Source: M3007 sp041392625
GTDB lineage: Bacteria; Bacteroidota; Bacteroidia; Chitinophagales; Saprospiraceae
NCBI GenBank assembly: GCA_041392625.1
Contig: JAWKLR010000007.1
Location: 1-64,000, forward strand
Reading direction: 5' to 3'
DNA length: 64,000 nucleotides
The notes beneath the pieces are model-generated. The model worked only from the letters and a program-made list of their open reading frames with translations, searched no databases and was not told the DNA's origin. The position numbers and the translations under genes are program-made. This document shows, piece by piece, positions 53,715 through 63,155 of the stretch. Every line of letters starts with the position of its first letter. The first letter of the stretch is position 1.

Positions 53715-54652
53715 TGCTGCCCGATCAGTTTAATACCAAAGCAAACGGAAAATTCCTGATCAGCGGCGAATATGCAGTACTCGACGGGGCGCTGGCACTG
53801 GCCGTGCCCCTTGTTCGCGGACAAACACTGGAGGTCACTTCAGGACAAGCCGGGCTCTTGGATTGGCAGGCACTTGAGCCGGATGGAACGACCTGGTTTG
53901 AATGTACCTTGCGTTTGTCTGATCTGGAGTTAAAAACCACGAATGACCCCGCCACTGCAAAAGGGCTTCAGGCCATTTTACAGGCATGTAAAAATCAGAA
54001 TGCATTGCTTTTTGGAGAGGCGGCAGGTTACCGGATTCGCACTCAAACAGACTTTCCCAGGGAATGGGGTTTGGGTACCTCCAGTACGCTCATTGCCGCC
54101 ATCTCTCAATGGACGCACTCCAACCCCTACCGGGTCTTGGAGGAAAGTTTCGGAGGTTCGGGCTATGACATCGCCTGTGCTTTTGCTCGAAAACCCATTT
54201 TATATCAGCGCAATGCCTTTGTGCCTTTTGTCGAAGAACTGGATTTTCAGCCAAGCTTCGCAGACCAATTGTATTTTGTTTATTTAGGTAAAAAACAAAA
54301 CAGCCGGGAAGGGATACAACGCTACCGTGAACTCAGTCGGGAGAAAAAAGAACTCGTTCGTACCATCAGCCAACTAACCGAATACCTTGCCCAATCTCGG
54401 GATTTGCAGGATTTTCAGGAGTTGATGCATACCCATGAACAAGTGATCTCAAAGGCCTTGCAGCTGCCACCTGTTCAAACTACCCTCTTTTCCGATTTCT
54501 GGGGACAGGTCAAAAGCATGGGTGCCTGGGGCGGCGACTTTGTACTGGTTGCATCCGATCGGAGCGACGAGGAAACCAGAAATTACTTTGAAAAAATGGG
54601 CTTGACGGTATGTTTTAATTGGGATACTTTTGTTTTAACTAACACAAAATAA
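53711..54652 (+). CDS. GHMP-family kinase (GYDIA-type, mevalonate-kinase-like)
   Basis: The 313-residue protein has the GHMP kinase N-terminus KFLISGEYAVLDGALALAVP near 15-34 and the ATP-loop WGLGTSSTLIAAISQW near 118. The GGSGYDIACAFA motif near 147, from which the Bacteroidota GYDIA group is named, and a C-terminal GAWGGDFVLVASDRS near 277 are also present. It is likely to phosphorylate a small sugar or mevalonate-type alcohol; the substrate is not clear. The start overlaps the GH20 stop, so it is translationally coupled. The mevalonate pathway is plausible in this phylum but not otherwise visible here. Confidence 0.85.
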   Translation: MMLPDQFNTKANGKFLISGEYAVLDGALALAVPLVRGQTLEVTSGQAGLLDWQALEPDGTTWFECTLRLSDLELKTTNDPATAKGLQAILQACKNQNALLFGEAAGYRIRTQTDFPREWGLGTSSTLIAAISQWTHSNPYRVLEESFGGSGYDIACAFARKPILYQRNAFVPFVEELDFQPSFADQLYFVYLGKKQNSREGIQRYRELSREKKELVRTISQLTEYLAQSRDLQDFQELMHTHEQVISKALQLPPVQTTLFSDFWGQVKSMGAWGGDFVLVASDRSDEETRNYFEKMGLTVCFNWDTFVLTNTK

Positions 54653-54659
54653 GTTACCA

Positions 54660-55082
54660 ATGAAAATTACTCGAAAACACCTGATCTTTTTTGCCAAAAA
54701 CCTCGTCTGGAACCTAGTGGGCATTTTCGTCCTCACCTTCATTTTCCACCAGTTTACAGAAGAAGGTCCTTACTCTCTGACAGAACATTTCGCTCAATAT
54801 GCGTTCCTGGCAATTTTGCTTGCAGTGATGAATACTGTTCAACAAATCCTGCTTAAGTATGTTACCTTTTACATACCAATAAACAAACGGGATAAAGCCA
54901 TTGACCTGCTTAGAAGTATGGGCTTTTATCCGGTTGAAAATCCGGGCAATGCAACCGAAATCTGGAGGCATGAACACATCATTGAAGTTCGGATTTTTGA
55001 AGAAAATGATACGCTCAAAATGGAAGTTCCCAAACAGTTGGAGGCTTCATTTGGATTGCTTATTTCACCAAATACAAATTAA
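54660..55082 (+). CDS. Small inner-membrane protein of unknown function
   Basis: The 140 residues include two transmembrane helices (about 12-30, LVWNLVGIFVLTFIFH, and about 42-62, AQYAFLAILLAVMNTVQQILL). A soluble C-terminal tail of about 75 residues follows with charged beta-like segments (EIWRHEHIIEVRIFEENDTLKMEVP). I do not recognise the family. It lies 7 bp after the GHMP kinase and 3 bp before the next gene, so it is firmly inside one operon. Confidence 0.65.
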   Translation: MKITRKHLIFFAKNLVWNLVGIFVLTFIFHQFTEEGPYSLTEHFAQYAFLAILLAVMNTVQQILLKYVTFYIPINKRDKAIDLLRSMGFYPVENPGNATEIWRHEHIIEVRIFEENDTLKMEVPKQLEASFGLLISPNTN

Positions 55083-55085
55083 GGA

Positions 55086-55817
55086 ATGCCCACTACCTGG
55101 TACGAAGCCCCCATTGCATCCATCAACGAACTCGCTCCTAATGTCCGCCAGTTCATTTTGAAGATGCCGGCGGACACTCCATTGTCTTACCAGGCCGGAC
55201 AATTCATAACCTTCGATTTGCCAATTGGCGAACGCCGACTCCAGCGCTGGCGGAGCTATTCCATAGCCGGGGCACCGGAACCCAAGGGAAACGAATTTCT
55301 GGAATTGTGCATCGTCCGCACGCCCGACGGCCCGGGAACCACCTACCTGTTTGATGAAGTTAAGGTAGGAACTGTGTTGAAGTTCAAAGGCCCGGATGGC
55401 GCTTTTTGTCTGCCCGAGCAGTTGGATAGAGACCTGGTTTTTATCTGCACCGGCACCGGGATTGCTCCTTTTCGCAGCATGCTTTTGGACATAAAAAAGC
55501 GGAATCGCGCCCACAAAAAAATCCACCTGATCTTCGGCACCCGGTACGAGTCCGGGATTTTGTATCGGGAGGAAATGGAAGCGCTTCAAGCCGAATTTGC
55601 CGATTTTGAATTTGATATTGCACTTTCAAAAGAGCCCGACTGGAAGGGCCATAAGGGGTATGTACATCCTGTTTATATGGATCGCTATGCAAATCCACGC
55701 CCCGACCTCGCATTTTACATCTGCGGGTGGAGCAATATGATCGATGAAGCGGTCGAAAACCTGTTGATAAAACTTGGCTACGATCGTACTCAAATTCATT
55801 ACGAGTTGTACGGATAA
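55086..55817 (+). CDS. Ferredoxin--NADP(+) reductase-like FAD oxidoreductase
   Basis: The 243-residue flavoenzyme has the FAD-binding motif RWRSYSIAGAPE near 54-65 and the NAD(P)-binding loop CTGTGIAPFRSML near 124-136. LIFGTRYESGILYREE near 153 and the C-terminal FYICGWSNMIDEA near 215 complete the fold. It moves electrons between NAD(P)H and a small carrier or haem/iron-sulfur partner; no such partner is fused or adjacent. It is the last gene of the tightly spaced run from the hexosaminidase (51420). Confidence 0.88.
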   Translation: MPTTWYEAPIASINELAPNVRQFILKMPADTPLSYQAGQFITFDLPIGERRLQRWRSYSIAGAPEPKGNEFLELCIVRTPDGPGTTYLFDEVKVGTVLKFKGPDGAFCLPEQLDRDLVFICTGTGIAPFRSMLLDIKKRNRAHKKIHLIFGTRYESGILYREEMEALQAEFADFEFDIALSKEPDWKGHKGYVHPVYMDRYANPRPDLAFYICGWSNMIDEAVENLLIKLGYDRTQIHYELYG

Positions 55818-55904
55818 AGTGGTTTTCATACTTTCGCCTATGAGAGCGTGCTTAAACTTCAAGGATGCGCTCAACTATGCTCTGAAACGAACACCTTAGG
55901 CTAC

Positions 55905-57842
55905 ATGGCAAAGAAGAAAACACCCAGGACACGTCCCAAGCAAACACAAGCATCCCCAAAGAAAGCGGCTAGCTCTGCCAGCAAGGATTTTTCACGGCCC
56001 GGCAATAGCCTGAAGTGGATTGGCTGGTTGGCCGCAGCCATTGGCGGGCTGCTCTATGTCAACACCTTCGGACATCAGTATTGCCTGGATGATTACTCGG
56101 TAATTGTCGACAACTGGGTGGTGCAGGGTGGACTCAAAAATCTGGGTACCATATTTAGCACGGAATACCGGTATGGCGCGTGGGGAAGCCCGGGTTCTTT
56201 GTACCGTCCGCTGGCACTCACCATGTTTGCCATTGAGTGGAGTTTATCTCCCGAGAACCCTATGGTGGGCCATGTGCTCAATGTGCTATTCTATGCAGCA
56301 ACGGGCTGGCTGCTATGGCAAACGCTCCGCAGAATGCTGGCGGATTATTCTCCCATGTTGCCAGCCCTGGCAACCTTGTTGTTTATGGCCCACCCGGTGC
56401 ATACCGAGGTAGTAAGCAACATCAAAAGCCGGGATGAGATTGTTGCCATGTTCCTCAGCATTGCAGCTTTGTACAGCATTTGGAAATATTTTGACAATGA
56501 AAAAAAATCCTGGCTAGCCTTTGCAGTACTGGCATATACGCTGAGTATTTTCACAAAGGAGAGTGTAATTACATTTCTGGCGGTGATTCCCTTGTCTATC
56601 TGGTTTTTTACAAATAAAAGCCTGGGAGAAAATTTCCGGATTACCGGCTTATTTCTCATTCCTGCAGTCATCTTTTTGGCCATTCGGCACAGCGTACTGA
56701 GCGCACAACCTTACCCGGAATCGTATTCTATTCTGGATAACTTTATTATTGGTGCCAGCAATTCCTCCGAATCATTTGCTTCGGCAATAATGATGTGTGG
56801 CCGATACCTTAAGGCTTTGTTGTTCCCACATCCACTCGTGAGTGACCTGGGGTATCCACAAATGAAGCCTGTAGGTATGGACGACTGGCGGGCACTGCTC
56901 AGTTTTGCCATTTATCTGGCAATGGGCATTTGGGCTCTGATGAACCTGAAGAAAAAACATGTGCTTTCGTTCGCTATACTTTATTTCCTGGCTACATTTT
57001 CGCTGTTCAGCAACGTTATCATTGAAATTGGTACCTCGTATGGAGAGCGTCTGTTGTACGGCCCGTCCCTCGGTTTTGCATTGGCACTTGCCTGGCTGCT
57101 GATGAAGTTGACCAAAACGGATTTGCGCAATAAAGACGCCGAGCCATTGGGAAACAGCAGTACCGTGTTTTATCTGGGAATGGCGCTTGTCGCGTTGTAT
57201 AGTTTCAAAACCATCAGTCGGAATCCTGCCTGGTACGACAGTTTCTCTTTGTATGAAGCGGATATTCAAACGGCACCCAATTGTGCAAAACTCAATTACC
57301 ACCGGGCCCTGGAACAAACGAAAAAAGGCATCAATGAAGACAACGGCGGCACAGTAACCGATAAATCCTGGGTTGAGAAAGGAATCAAATCCTACGACAA
57401 GGCCATCGAACTATTCCCTGAATACCACGATGCATACGGCAGCCGGGGCCTGGCTTATTTCCGGCTTCAACAATACGATAAAGCCTTTGAAGATTATCAG
57501 GAGGCTCTTAAATATCGACCCAATGATGCCCGGGTACTTTCCAATATGGGCTACATTTATTTTATGCGCCAGGATTTGAAAAATGCCGAGGAGGTATATA
57601 AAAAATCGGTTAAATACGATCCGCGGTTTGTAGATGCACGCCGAAATTTGGGCGCAGTTTTGGCTATGCAAAAACGCTACGATGAAGCAATTGAGCAGTG
57701 GAAGGAAGGCTTGAAATACGATTCCAACAATGCCACCCTGCATTTCTATATTGGTTCAGCATACCGGGATTCCGGACGCATGGACGAAGCTCAGCCCTGG
57801 CTTGAAACAGCCTATCAGTTAGACCCCAGCTTAAAGAAATAA
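55905..57842 (+). CDS. GT-C-like polytopic membrane protein with C-terminal TPR repeats (TMTC-like)
   Basis: I start at 55905 (MAKKKTPRTRPKQTQ), not at the in-frame 55848. The 645 residues begin with a basic tail and then about ten membrane helices. The first loop carries the acidic motif HQYCLDDYSVIVDN near 58, and a later loop HPVHTEVVSNIKSRDE near 163; both are typical of GT-C enzymes related to TMTC O-mannosyltransferases. From about residue 470, TPR repeats follow (GIKSYDKAIELFPEYHDAYG, YDKAFEDYQEALKYRPND, AEEVYKKSVKYDPRF, YDEAIEQWKEGLKYDSNN). A glycosyltransferase role is plausible but not shown. Confidence 0.8.
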   Translation: MAKKKTPRTRPKQTQASPKKAASSASKDFSRPGNSLKWIGWLAAAIGGLLYVNTFGHQYCLDDYSVIVDNWVVQGGLKNLGTIFSTEYRYGAWGSPGSLYRPLALTMFAIEWSLSPENPMVGHVLNVLFYAATGWLLWQTLRRMLADYSPMLPALATLLFMAHPVHTEVVSNIKSRDEIVAMFLSIAALYSIWKYFDNEKKSWLAFAVLAYTLSIFTKESVITFLAVIPLSIWFFTNKSLGENFRITGLFLIPAVIFLAIRHSVLSAQPYPESYSILDNFIIGASNSSESFASAIMMCGRYLKALLFPHPLVSDLGYPQMKPVGMDDWRALLSFAIYLAMGIWALMNLKKKHVLSFAILYFLATFSLFSNVIIEIGTSYGERLLYGPSLGFALALAWLLMKLTKTDLRNKDAEPLGNSSTVFYLGMALVALYSFKTISRNPAWYDSFSLYEADIQTAPNCAKLNYHRALEQTKKGINEDNGGTVTDKSWVEKGIKSYDKAIELFPEYHDAYGSRGLAYFRLQQYDKAFEDYQEALKYRPNDARVLSNMGYIYFMRQDLKNAEEVYKKSVKYDPRFVDARRNLGAVLAMQKRYDEAIEQWKEGLKYDSNNATLHFYIGSAYRDSGRMDEAQPWLETAYQLDPSLKK

Positions 57843-57851
57843 GTTCCCGAT

Positions 57852-58487
57852 ATGCCGACGATCCGCAATGTTGTTTTTGATTTTGGTAATGTGCTGTTTG
57901 ATTTGGATATCCCCAGAGTGTACCGCAGATTTCAGGAGGCCCTGGGTGAGGAGGAAGCCGAACGAGCGTTTGAAACCTTGAATAAAAAACAGGTCTTTCA
58001 ACTCTATGAAACCGGTGGAATGAGCTCGGAGGAGTTTCTGGATACCATTCGCCTTGCGTGCACGCCGGAGTTGAGCCGGGAATCTGTTTTGGAGATTTGG
58101 AACTCGATTTTTCTTTCCATGCCCCGTGCAAGGTTTGATTTTTTGCTAAACCTCCGGAAAAAATATCAGGTATTCCTGCTCAGCAACATCAATGCCATTC
58201 ACGAACAGTATGTGGCCGATTACATGGAGCGGGAACACGGAATCCTGGATTTTGAAAATAGATATTTTGATGGGTACTATTACTCCCACCTCATTCGCAT
58301 GCGAAAACCCAACCCGGAAATCTACGAATACCTGCTCGCTGATGCCGACCTGAAGCCAGCCGAAACCATATTTTTTGACGACCTGGAGGAGAACATCGAG
58401 GCTGCTAAAAAATTGGGCATCATTGGGGTCCACAAACCTGTAAAAACCGAGGTGATGGAAATGGCTGCAAATTGGCTTTCTTTTTAA
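57852..58487 (+). CDS. HAD-superfamily hydrolase (HAD-IA, YihX-like)
   Basis: The 211 residues show the HAD motifs: nucleophile Asp in VVFDFGNVLFDLD near 8-20 (DFGNV), motif II Ser/Asn in FLLSNINAIHEQY near 110, motif III Lys in RMRKPNPEIYEYLL near 150, and motif IV acidic residues in IFFDDLEENIEAAKKLG near 173-189. The DFGNV form, and not DxDG, is typical of YihX-like sugar-phosphate phosphatases. The substrate is unknown. It lies 9 bp after the TPR gene and ends the run of plus-strand genes before the decayed region. Confidence 0.9.
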   Translation: MPTIRNVVFDFGNVLFDLDIPRVYRRFQEALGEEEAERAFETLNKKQVFQLYETGGMSSEEFLDTIRLACTPELSRESVLEIWNSIFLSMPRARFDFLLNLRKKYQVFLLSNINAIHEQYVADYMEREHGILDFENRYFDGYYYSHLIRMRKPNPEIYEYLLADADLKPAETIFFDDLEENIEAAKKLGIIGVHKPVKTEVMEMAANWLSF

Positions 58488-58612
58488 TAAGGGTTGAATC
58501 AATCCTGTTTTAGCGCTGTAAAAACTGCGACTTCCAACGAGCTGTCACCCCCTTTGGAAGCTGTGAATTCTTCACTTTTTATTTAAAAACAGCCCGAAAA
58601 CCCTCGTTTTGC

Positions 58613-58643
58613 TTGAATAGGCTGGCAAGACACCTTATCTTTG
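58613..58643 (+). promoter_or_regulatory. Candidate Bacteroidota promoter upstream of the decayed region
   Basis: TTG (58613-58615) is followed by 20 bp and TATCTTTG (58636-58643), a near-complete TTTG-N20-TAnnTTTG match. It lies 17 bp before an ATG at 58660. Confidence 0.5.
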
Positions 58644-58659
58644 TGCATCTTGGTTTTGA

Positions 58660-59050
58660 ATGAAACTGCACTTTCTGGTGCCCCGCTTTTTTCAAGTGGT
58701 ATGGCTTGCAGTTTTCTGGCAACAAGTTGTGTTGCTTTGGCCGCTTGGCATTTTGATACGGTTTTACTCCGGTGTAATCAAAATAAATGCATTTATGGCC
58801 TCATTCATCAAAACGATACGGCTACCTTTTGAAACGCCCTTGTCTTTCACGACAAATCGTTTCTGTTTGTGATGCCTCGGATTTTCCGGCATCCAATATG
58901 CTGCACTCTGGCCGTTGTTTTCCGGGAATTATCATATGCTGTTTCCCCTGGGGAATGGCAACTTGGTTGAGGCCCCCAATCAGGTAAAGTGACTTTTGCA
59001 CAGTTCTTTACTGCAGGGTTGTGGATCGGCTCCATAGCCTCCAGCAACAA
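58660..59050 (+). pseudogene. Decayed coding fragment, possibly the start of a T9SS-type secreted protein
   Basis: No single frame is open through this stretch. Segments in different frames read as protein (WLAVFWQQVVLLWPLG; SCVALAAWHFDTVLL; ASDFPASNMLHSG). Near 58950-59040 the phrases GNLVEAPNQ and FFTAGLWIGSIAS recall the conserved FA.GLWIGG segment of Bacteroidota secreted proteins such as paralogs A and B. A promoter-like pair lies just upstream. The assignment is tentative; the region could also be non-coding. Confidence 0.3.
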
Positions 59051-59075
59051 GGATAAATCAACAAACTACTCATTT

Positions 59076-59512
59076 ATGAATCTGATTCAGTACGACCCCA
59101 ATCAACGTCCCACACCACAACAAAAGGATGCGATTGCATCGTTTCTGTTCACGCATTTGGAACAATACGGCGATGAACTTTCCGCGATAAAAAAAGCGAT
59201 GGACTTTGCCTTACAGGAGCGTCAATCATTCGGAGGCTTGATCCTGGCATTGGAAGAAGACGGTGAATTGCTCGGAGCAACCGTGATCAATCGTACCGGT
59301 ATGGACGAATACATCCCGGAAAACATTTTGGTATACATCGCGACCCACCACGGGCACCGCCGGAAAGGCATAGGCAAGCGTCTGATGCAAGCCGCCATCG
59401 ACACCTGTCGGGAAGCATCGCACTGCATGTAGAACCCGATAACCCGGCAAAAAAACTGTATGAAAAATTGGGCTTCACCAATAAATACCTGGAAATGCGC
59501 TTGGTGAAATAA
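59076..59512 (+). pseudogene. GNAT family N-acetyltransferase, frameshifted
   Basis: From the ATG at 59076 (MNLIQYDPNQRPTPQQ) the frame carries a GNAT domain with GELLGATVINRTG near 60. The acetyl-CoA loop HRRKGIGKRLMQAA follows near 93. It then stops after CREASHCM. The next frame continues without gap as IALHVEPDNPAKKLYEKLGF and a normal end at 59512 (LEMRLVK). Restoring one G near 59415 gives a complete protein of about 146 residues. The acetyl acceptor is unknown. Confidence 0.8.
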
Positions 59513-59544
59513 GCGAGTGATTCAATTTCCAAAACCAACCAAAT

Positions 59545-60952
59545 ATGCATACAATAGATATCATCATCTTTGCTCTGTACATCCTGATTGTTCTGGGCAT
59601 CAGGATTTTATTTTCATAAAAAAAACGAGACCACCAACGATTACTACACCGGCGGAAACGACATGGGAAGCCTCCACATCGGGTTGTCTGTAGTTGCCAC
59701 CGATGTGGGTGAGTGGAGTTTTCCATCGGACTTGGAGGATTGGGCTTTGCAATGGGACTATCGGGCTCCTGGATGTTGTTTACCGGCTTGGTAGGTGCCT
59801 GGCTCAGTGCGATTCTCCTCATCCCCAAAGTGATCGAACAGGGGCACCGCCTCAAACTGTTGACCTTTCCGCAATTGTTGCTGGATACCTATGGTAAAAA
59901 GGTAGCGCTGCTGGCCGGCATTATTTCATTTATTGGGTATCTCGGTTTACCTCATCCCAATTGCTGGCCGGTGCCAAACTGGCTGTAGGTACTTTCCCGA
60001 ACTGAATCTCAACTCAGCCCTGCTCATCATGGGGGTAGTTGCTGTCGGGTACACGGTTTTTGGAGGGATAAAAGCCGTTATATACACCGATACATTTCAG
60101 TGGATTTTACTGATGGGTGGCTTGATTTTCATTGGGCTCCCGCTTTCCTATTTTGCCCTGGGGGGATATGATGCAATTGTGGCTCAACTGCCGGCAGACT
60201 TCCTCAGTTTGCGAGTCTGTATCCTGGATCAAACTGGTCAATTGGTTTATTACAATTGTTCCCATTTGGTTTGTCGGGATGACCTTGTACCAGCGCATTT
60301 ATGCCTGTCGCGATGAGCGTACCGCAAAGCGGGCCTGGTACATAGCCGGCTTGTTTGAGTATCCGGTTATGGCTTTTATGGGTGTGCTCCTCGGCTTGTT
60401 TGCCCGGGTTGCTGTAGCCCAGGGGATGTTCGTCTCCGATGGATTTCCTACTGCCGGATCGATGGACAGTGAGTTGGGATTGCCCCTCCTGCTGCGCCAT
60501 GTTTTGCCAGCCGGGTTGACGGGGTTGATGCTGTCGGCCTACTTTTCAGCCATTATGTCGACCGCGGATGGCTGCCTCTTGCTGCATCCGGAAATTTCAT
60601 GACGGATTTGCTCCGAATTGATACCGACGGGAAACGCAGCATCCGGATTTCTCAATGGACGACCCTGGGAGTCGGAGCCGTTTCACTGGTTTTGGCTACT
60701 GCAATGACCAGTGTTTTGGACCTCATGCTCATGTCGTATGCCTTTATGGTAGCAGGCCTGTTGGTGCCGGTCTTGGCAATGTTGTTTACAAAAGATGCAC
60801 ACCCGGAGGCCGCATTTTGGTCAATGTTGACCGGAGGCGGGAGCACCATTCTGTTAACCATTCTACAGACACCCATCCCATTTGGTTTTGATCCGATTCT
60901 GGTTGGGATAATTTTATCCGGACTGGTGTATGTAGTGATTCACTGGCGTATG
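59545..60952 (+). pseudogene. Sodium:solute symporter (SSF family), broken by several frameshifts
   Basis: Pieced together across frames, the region encodes an SSF/SLC5-type transporter starting at 59545 (MHTIDIIIFALYILIVLG). Family segments appear in order: YYTGGNDMGSLHIGLSVVATDVG, SIGLGGLGFAMGLSGSW, LAGAKLAVGTFPELN, VGYTVFGGIKAVIYTDTFQW, WFVGMTLYQRIYACRDE, LPAGLTGLMLSAYFSAIMSTAD and AASGNFMTDLLRID. Frames change near 59602, 59712-59717, 59946, 59997, 60212 and 60581. Most are explained by one missing base and at least three by an extra A. There is no in-frame stop before the racemase sequence begins. It would have imported a solute with Na+. Confidence 0.78.
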
Positions 60953-62109
60953 GTGAAGCATAATTCGATAAAAATTAAACAAACAGTTTTGGCAGCAATA
61001 GAATTAAATGCAAGTGCATTAGCGCACAATTTCAATTACCTGAAAACCCGCATGCAGCGGTACAAAAAGGATTGGGGAGTGGTCACCAAACTGCTGTGTG
61101 GCAACGAACTCTACCTTTCTGAACTTGCCCGGCTAGGACCTACCGAAGTGCACGATTCCCGGCTCAGCAACCTGGAAAAACTGAAAAAATCGCACCGAAT
61201 ATTCAGCGGGTGTATATCAAACCGCCACCCCTGCGAAGTATCAAGCGACTGGTTGCCTGCGCGGATGTCAGTTTCAATACCGACATCAAAACCATCAAGA
61301 CCATCAACGAAGAAGCGGAGCGTCAGGGCGTTGTTCATAAAATCATCATCATGATTGAACTGGGTGATTTGCGTGAGGGCGTTATGGGAGAAGATTTGAT
61401 GGATTTTTACCGGCAGGTATTTGAGTTGAAGCACATTGAGGTAATCGGAGTTGGCGCCAACCTGAATTGCCTGAATGGCATCCTTCCTTCCAAGGACAAG
61501 TTGATTCAACTCAGTCTGTATAAAGAACTCATCAACGCCAAGTTCAATTCCTCGATCCCCTGGGTTTCGGCCGGCTCGTCTATTACCTTGCCTTTGTTGA
61601 GCAAAAAGCAGGTGCCCAGCAGTTGCAACCATTTTCGGATCGGTGAAACGCTCTATTTTGGGCTGGATATTTTGAATAAAAAACCGATTTCCTCCATGCG
61701 GCAGGATGTATTTATGCTCAAAGCAGAGGTAATTGAACTAAAAGACAAACCCACCGTAGCGACCGGAGACCAGGGCACCAATTTGCTGGGTGAATCTCCG
61801 GAAATAAACTACGATGAACTGGGCGAAACCAGCATTCGGGCAATCATTGATGTTGGGGTGCTTGATGTAAAACCAGAAGACCTGGAGCCGGTGGATAAGG
61901 GAATTGAAATCGTAGGAGGAAGCTCCGATATGATCGTTGTCGACCTGAAAGACAATCCACTGGATGTTCGTCTGGGGAGTATGCTTTCTTTCCGTTTGAA
62001 TTATACCGCTGTACTTTCTCTGATGAACTCCGATTATGTTGAGAAAAAGGTGGTTGGCAAAAAACAAGGGCCAATCAATGAAGTACCAGACGCACCGCTC
62101 GGCGAATAG
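60950..62109 (+). pseudogene. PLP-dependent alanine/ornithine racemase-family protein, one frameshift
   Basis: The N-terminal part (AAIELNASALAHNFNYLKTRM ... GVVTKLLCGNELYLSEL) holds the fold-type III PLP lysine in VVTKLLCGN. It breaks near 61191-61196. The following frame continues NIQRVYIKPPPLRSIKRL and runs intact to 62109 with HKIIIMIELGDLREGVMGED, GVGANLNCLNGILP, WVSAGSSITLPLL and NHFRIGETLYFGLDIL. Restoring one G (TCGCACC to TCGGCACC) gives a complete protein of about 385 residues. Such proteins racemise amino acids; the substrate is unknown. It follows the symporter with no stop between. The start at 60950 is uncertain. Confidence 0.78.
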
Positions 62110-62170
62110 CCTGATTTTGCCCGGGATGTTTGGAATTGTTGCGGGAGGTATCGACTTTTAGAACGCGTTT

Positions 62171-62332
62171 AGAGGATGTCTAAATTTCAATTCTGAGGCG
62201 AAGTCGAGCAAATTTTGTTTTTATTAAGGCAAATTTTGCAGTCGCATACGGGTAATTCGGCGAAAAATTTAACGTAGAGAAAAACTAAATTTGCCGAATG
62301 TAGCCCAGAAATTGAATTTTAGACATCCTCTT
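62171..62332. mobile_element. MITE-like element with long terminal inverted repeats
   Basis: The left end AGAGGATGTCTAAATTTCAA (from 62171) and the right end, read inverted, AGAGGATGTCTAAAATTCAA (ending near 62330), match over about 25 bp with one mismatch and one gap. The interior of about 110 bp is AT-rich and partly palindromic, with three related AAATTTTG/AAATTTGC segments, and has no ORF. The flanks do not give a clear target duplication. It is consistent with a non-autonomous transposon whose transposase is elsewhere. It lies between the racemase pseudogene and the DUF1963 gene. Confidence 0.65.
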
Positions 62333-62369
62333 ATACAAGTTCTTAATTCACCACTGTAAACAGGCAGTT

Positions 62370-63155
62370 ATGAAACAAGCCATTCTTCCTCCAGAAATGG
62401 AACCTTTTCGACCACAAGTTGAGCAGAGCCGTTGCTCTTTTATCCGGGTTGAACCTTTGGAGGAAGGTGCATCTCAGCCCTGGAAAAGCAAAATTGGTGG
62501 ATTGGCCTACCTGCCTAAAGGGGATCAATGGCCACTTTCTCCGGATGGGAACCCCTTGTTTTTTCTCGGCCAGATAAACTTTGCAGAATTACCAGCCCTG
62601 CATCCTTTTCCGGAAAAAGGGATTCTTCAGTTTTTTATCAACGACGACGATTTGTACGGAATGGACTTCGACCAGGGAGAAGTGGCCGATACATTTCGGG
62701 TAGTTTTTCATCCTGACCCAATTGAGGATGCTTCGCAATTGGATGCCTCAGCCTACTCTCCGGAATCCTACGATTTGCTGCCACACCAACCAGAGGATTC
62801 TTTTCCCCTTGCCTTTCACCTGGATTCAGAGGTTGTTCCGGTGACCGATTACCGCTTCTGGGAAACATTCGGTCAGGATTTCTTCCAGCAGTTTGGTGCT
62901 GCCGAATGGGAGGTGCTGGACACGTATAGCAAACTGGTAAAACCACAGGGCCACAAAGTTGGTGGGTACGCTTATTTTACTCAGGATGATCCTCGAAAGC
63001 CCGAAGATCCGATGCTGCTCTTGTTTCAACTGGATTCCGATCAACATATGAACCTCATGTGGGGCGACATGGGGGTAGGGCATTTTTTTGTCCGGGAAAG
63101 TGATTTGGCAAAGCGGGATTTTAGCCGGGTTCTTTACGATTGGGACTGCTTATAG
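62370..63155 (+). CDS. DUF1963 (YwqG-like) family protein
   Basis: The 261-residue soluble protein has the DUF1963 pattern: SKIGGLAYLPKGDQWPLSPDG near 39, PLFFLGQINFAELPAL near 61, FPEKGILQFFINDDDLYGMD near 79 and the C-terminal GGYAYFTQDDPR ... LLFQLDSDQHMNLMWGDMG. Family members are Bacillus YwqG-type proteins of unknown biochemical role. It begins 38 bp after the MITE-like element and overlaps the convergent ybeY end by 22 bp, so antisense 3' ends are expected. Confidence 0.88.
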   Translation: MKQAILPPEMEPFRPQVEQSRCSFIRVEPLEEGASQPWKSKIGGLAYLPKGDQWPLSPDGNPLFFLGQINFAELPALHPFPEKGILQFFINDDDLYGMDFDQGEVADTFRVVFHPDPIEDASQLDASAYSPESYDLLPHQPEDSFPLAFHLDSEVVPVTDYRFWETFGQDFFQQFGAAEWEVLDTYSKLVKPQGHKVGGYAYFTQDDPRKPEDPMLLLFQLDSDQHMNLMWGDMGVGHFFVRESDLAKRDFSRVLYDWDCL

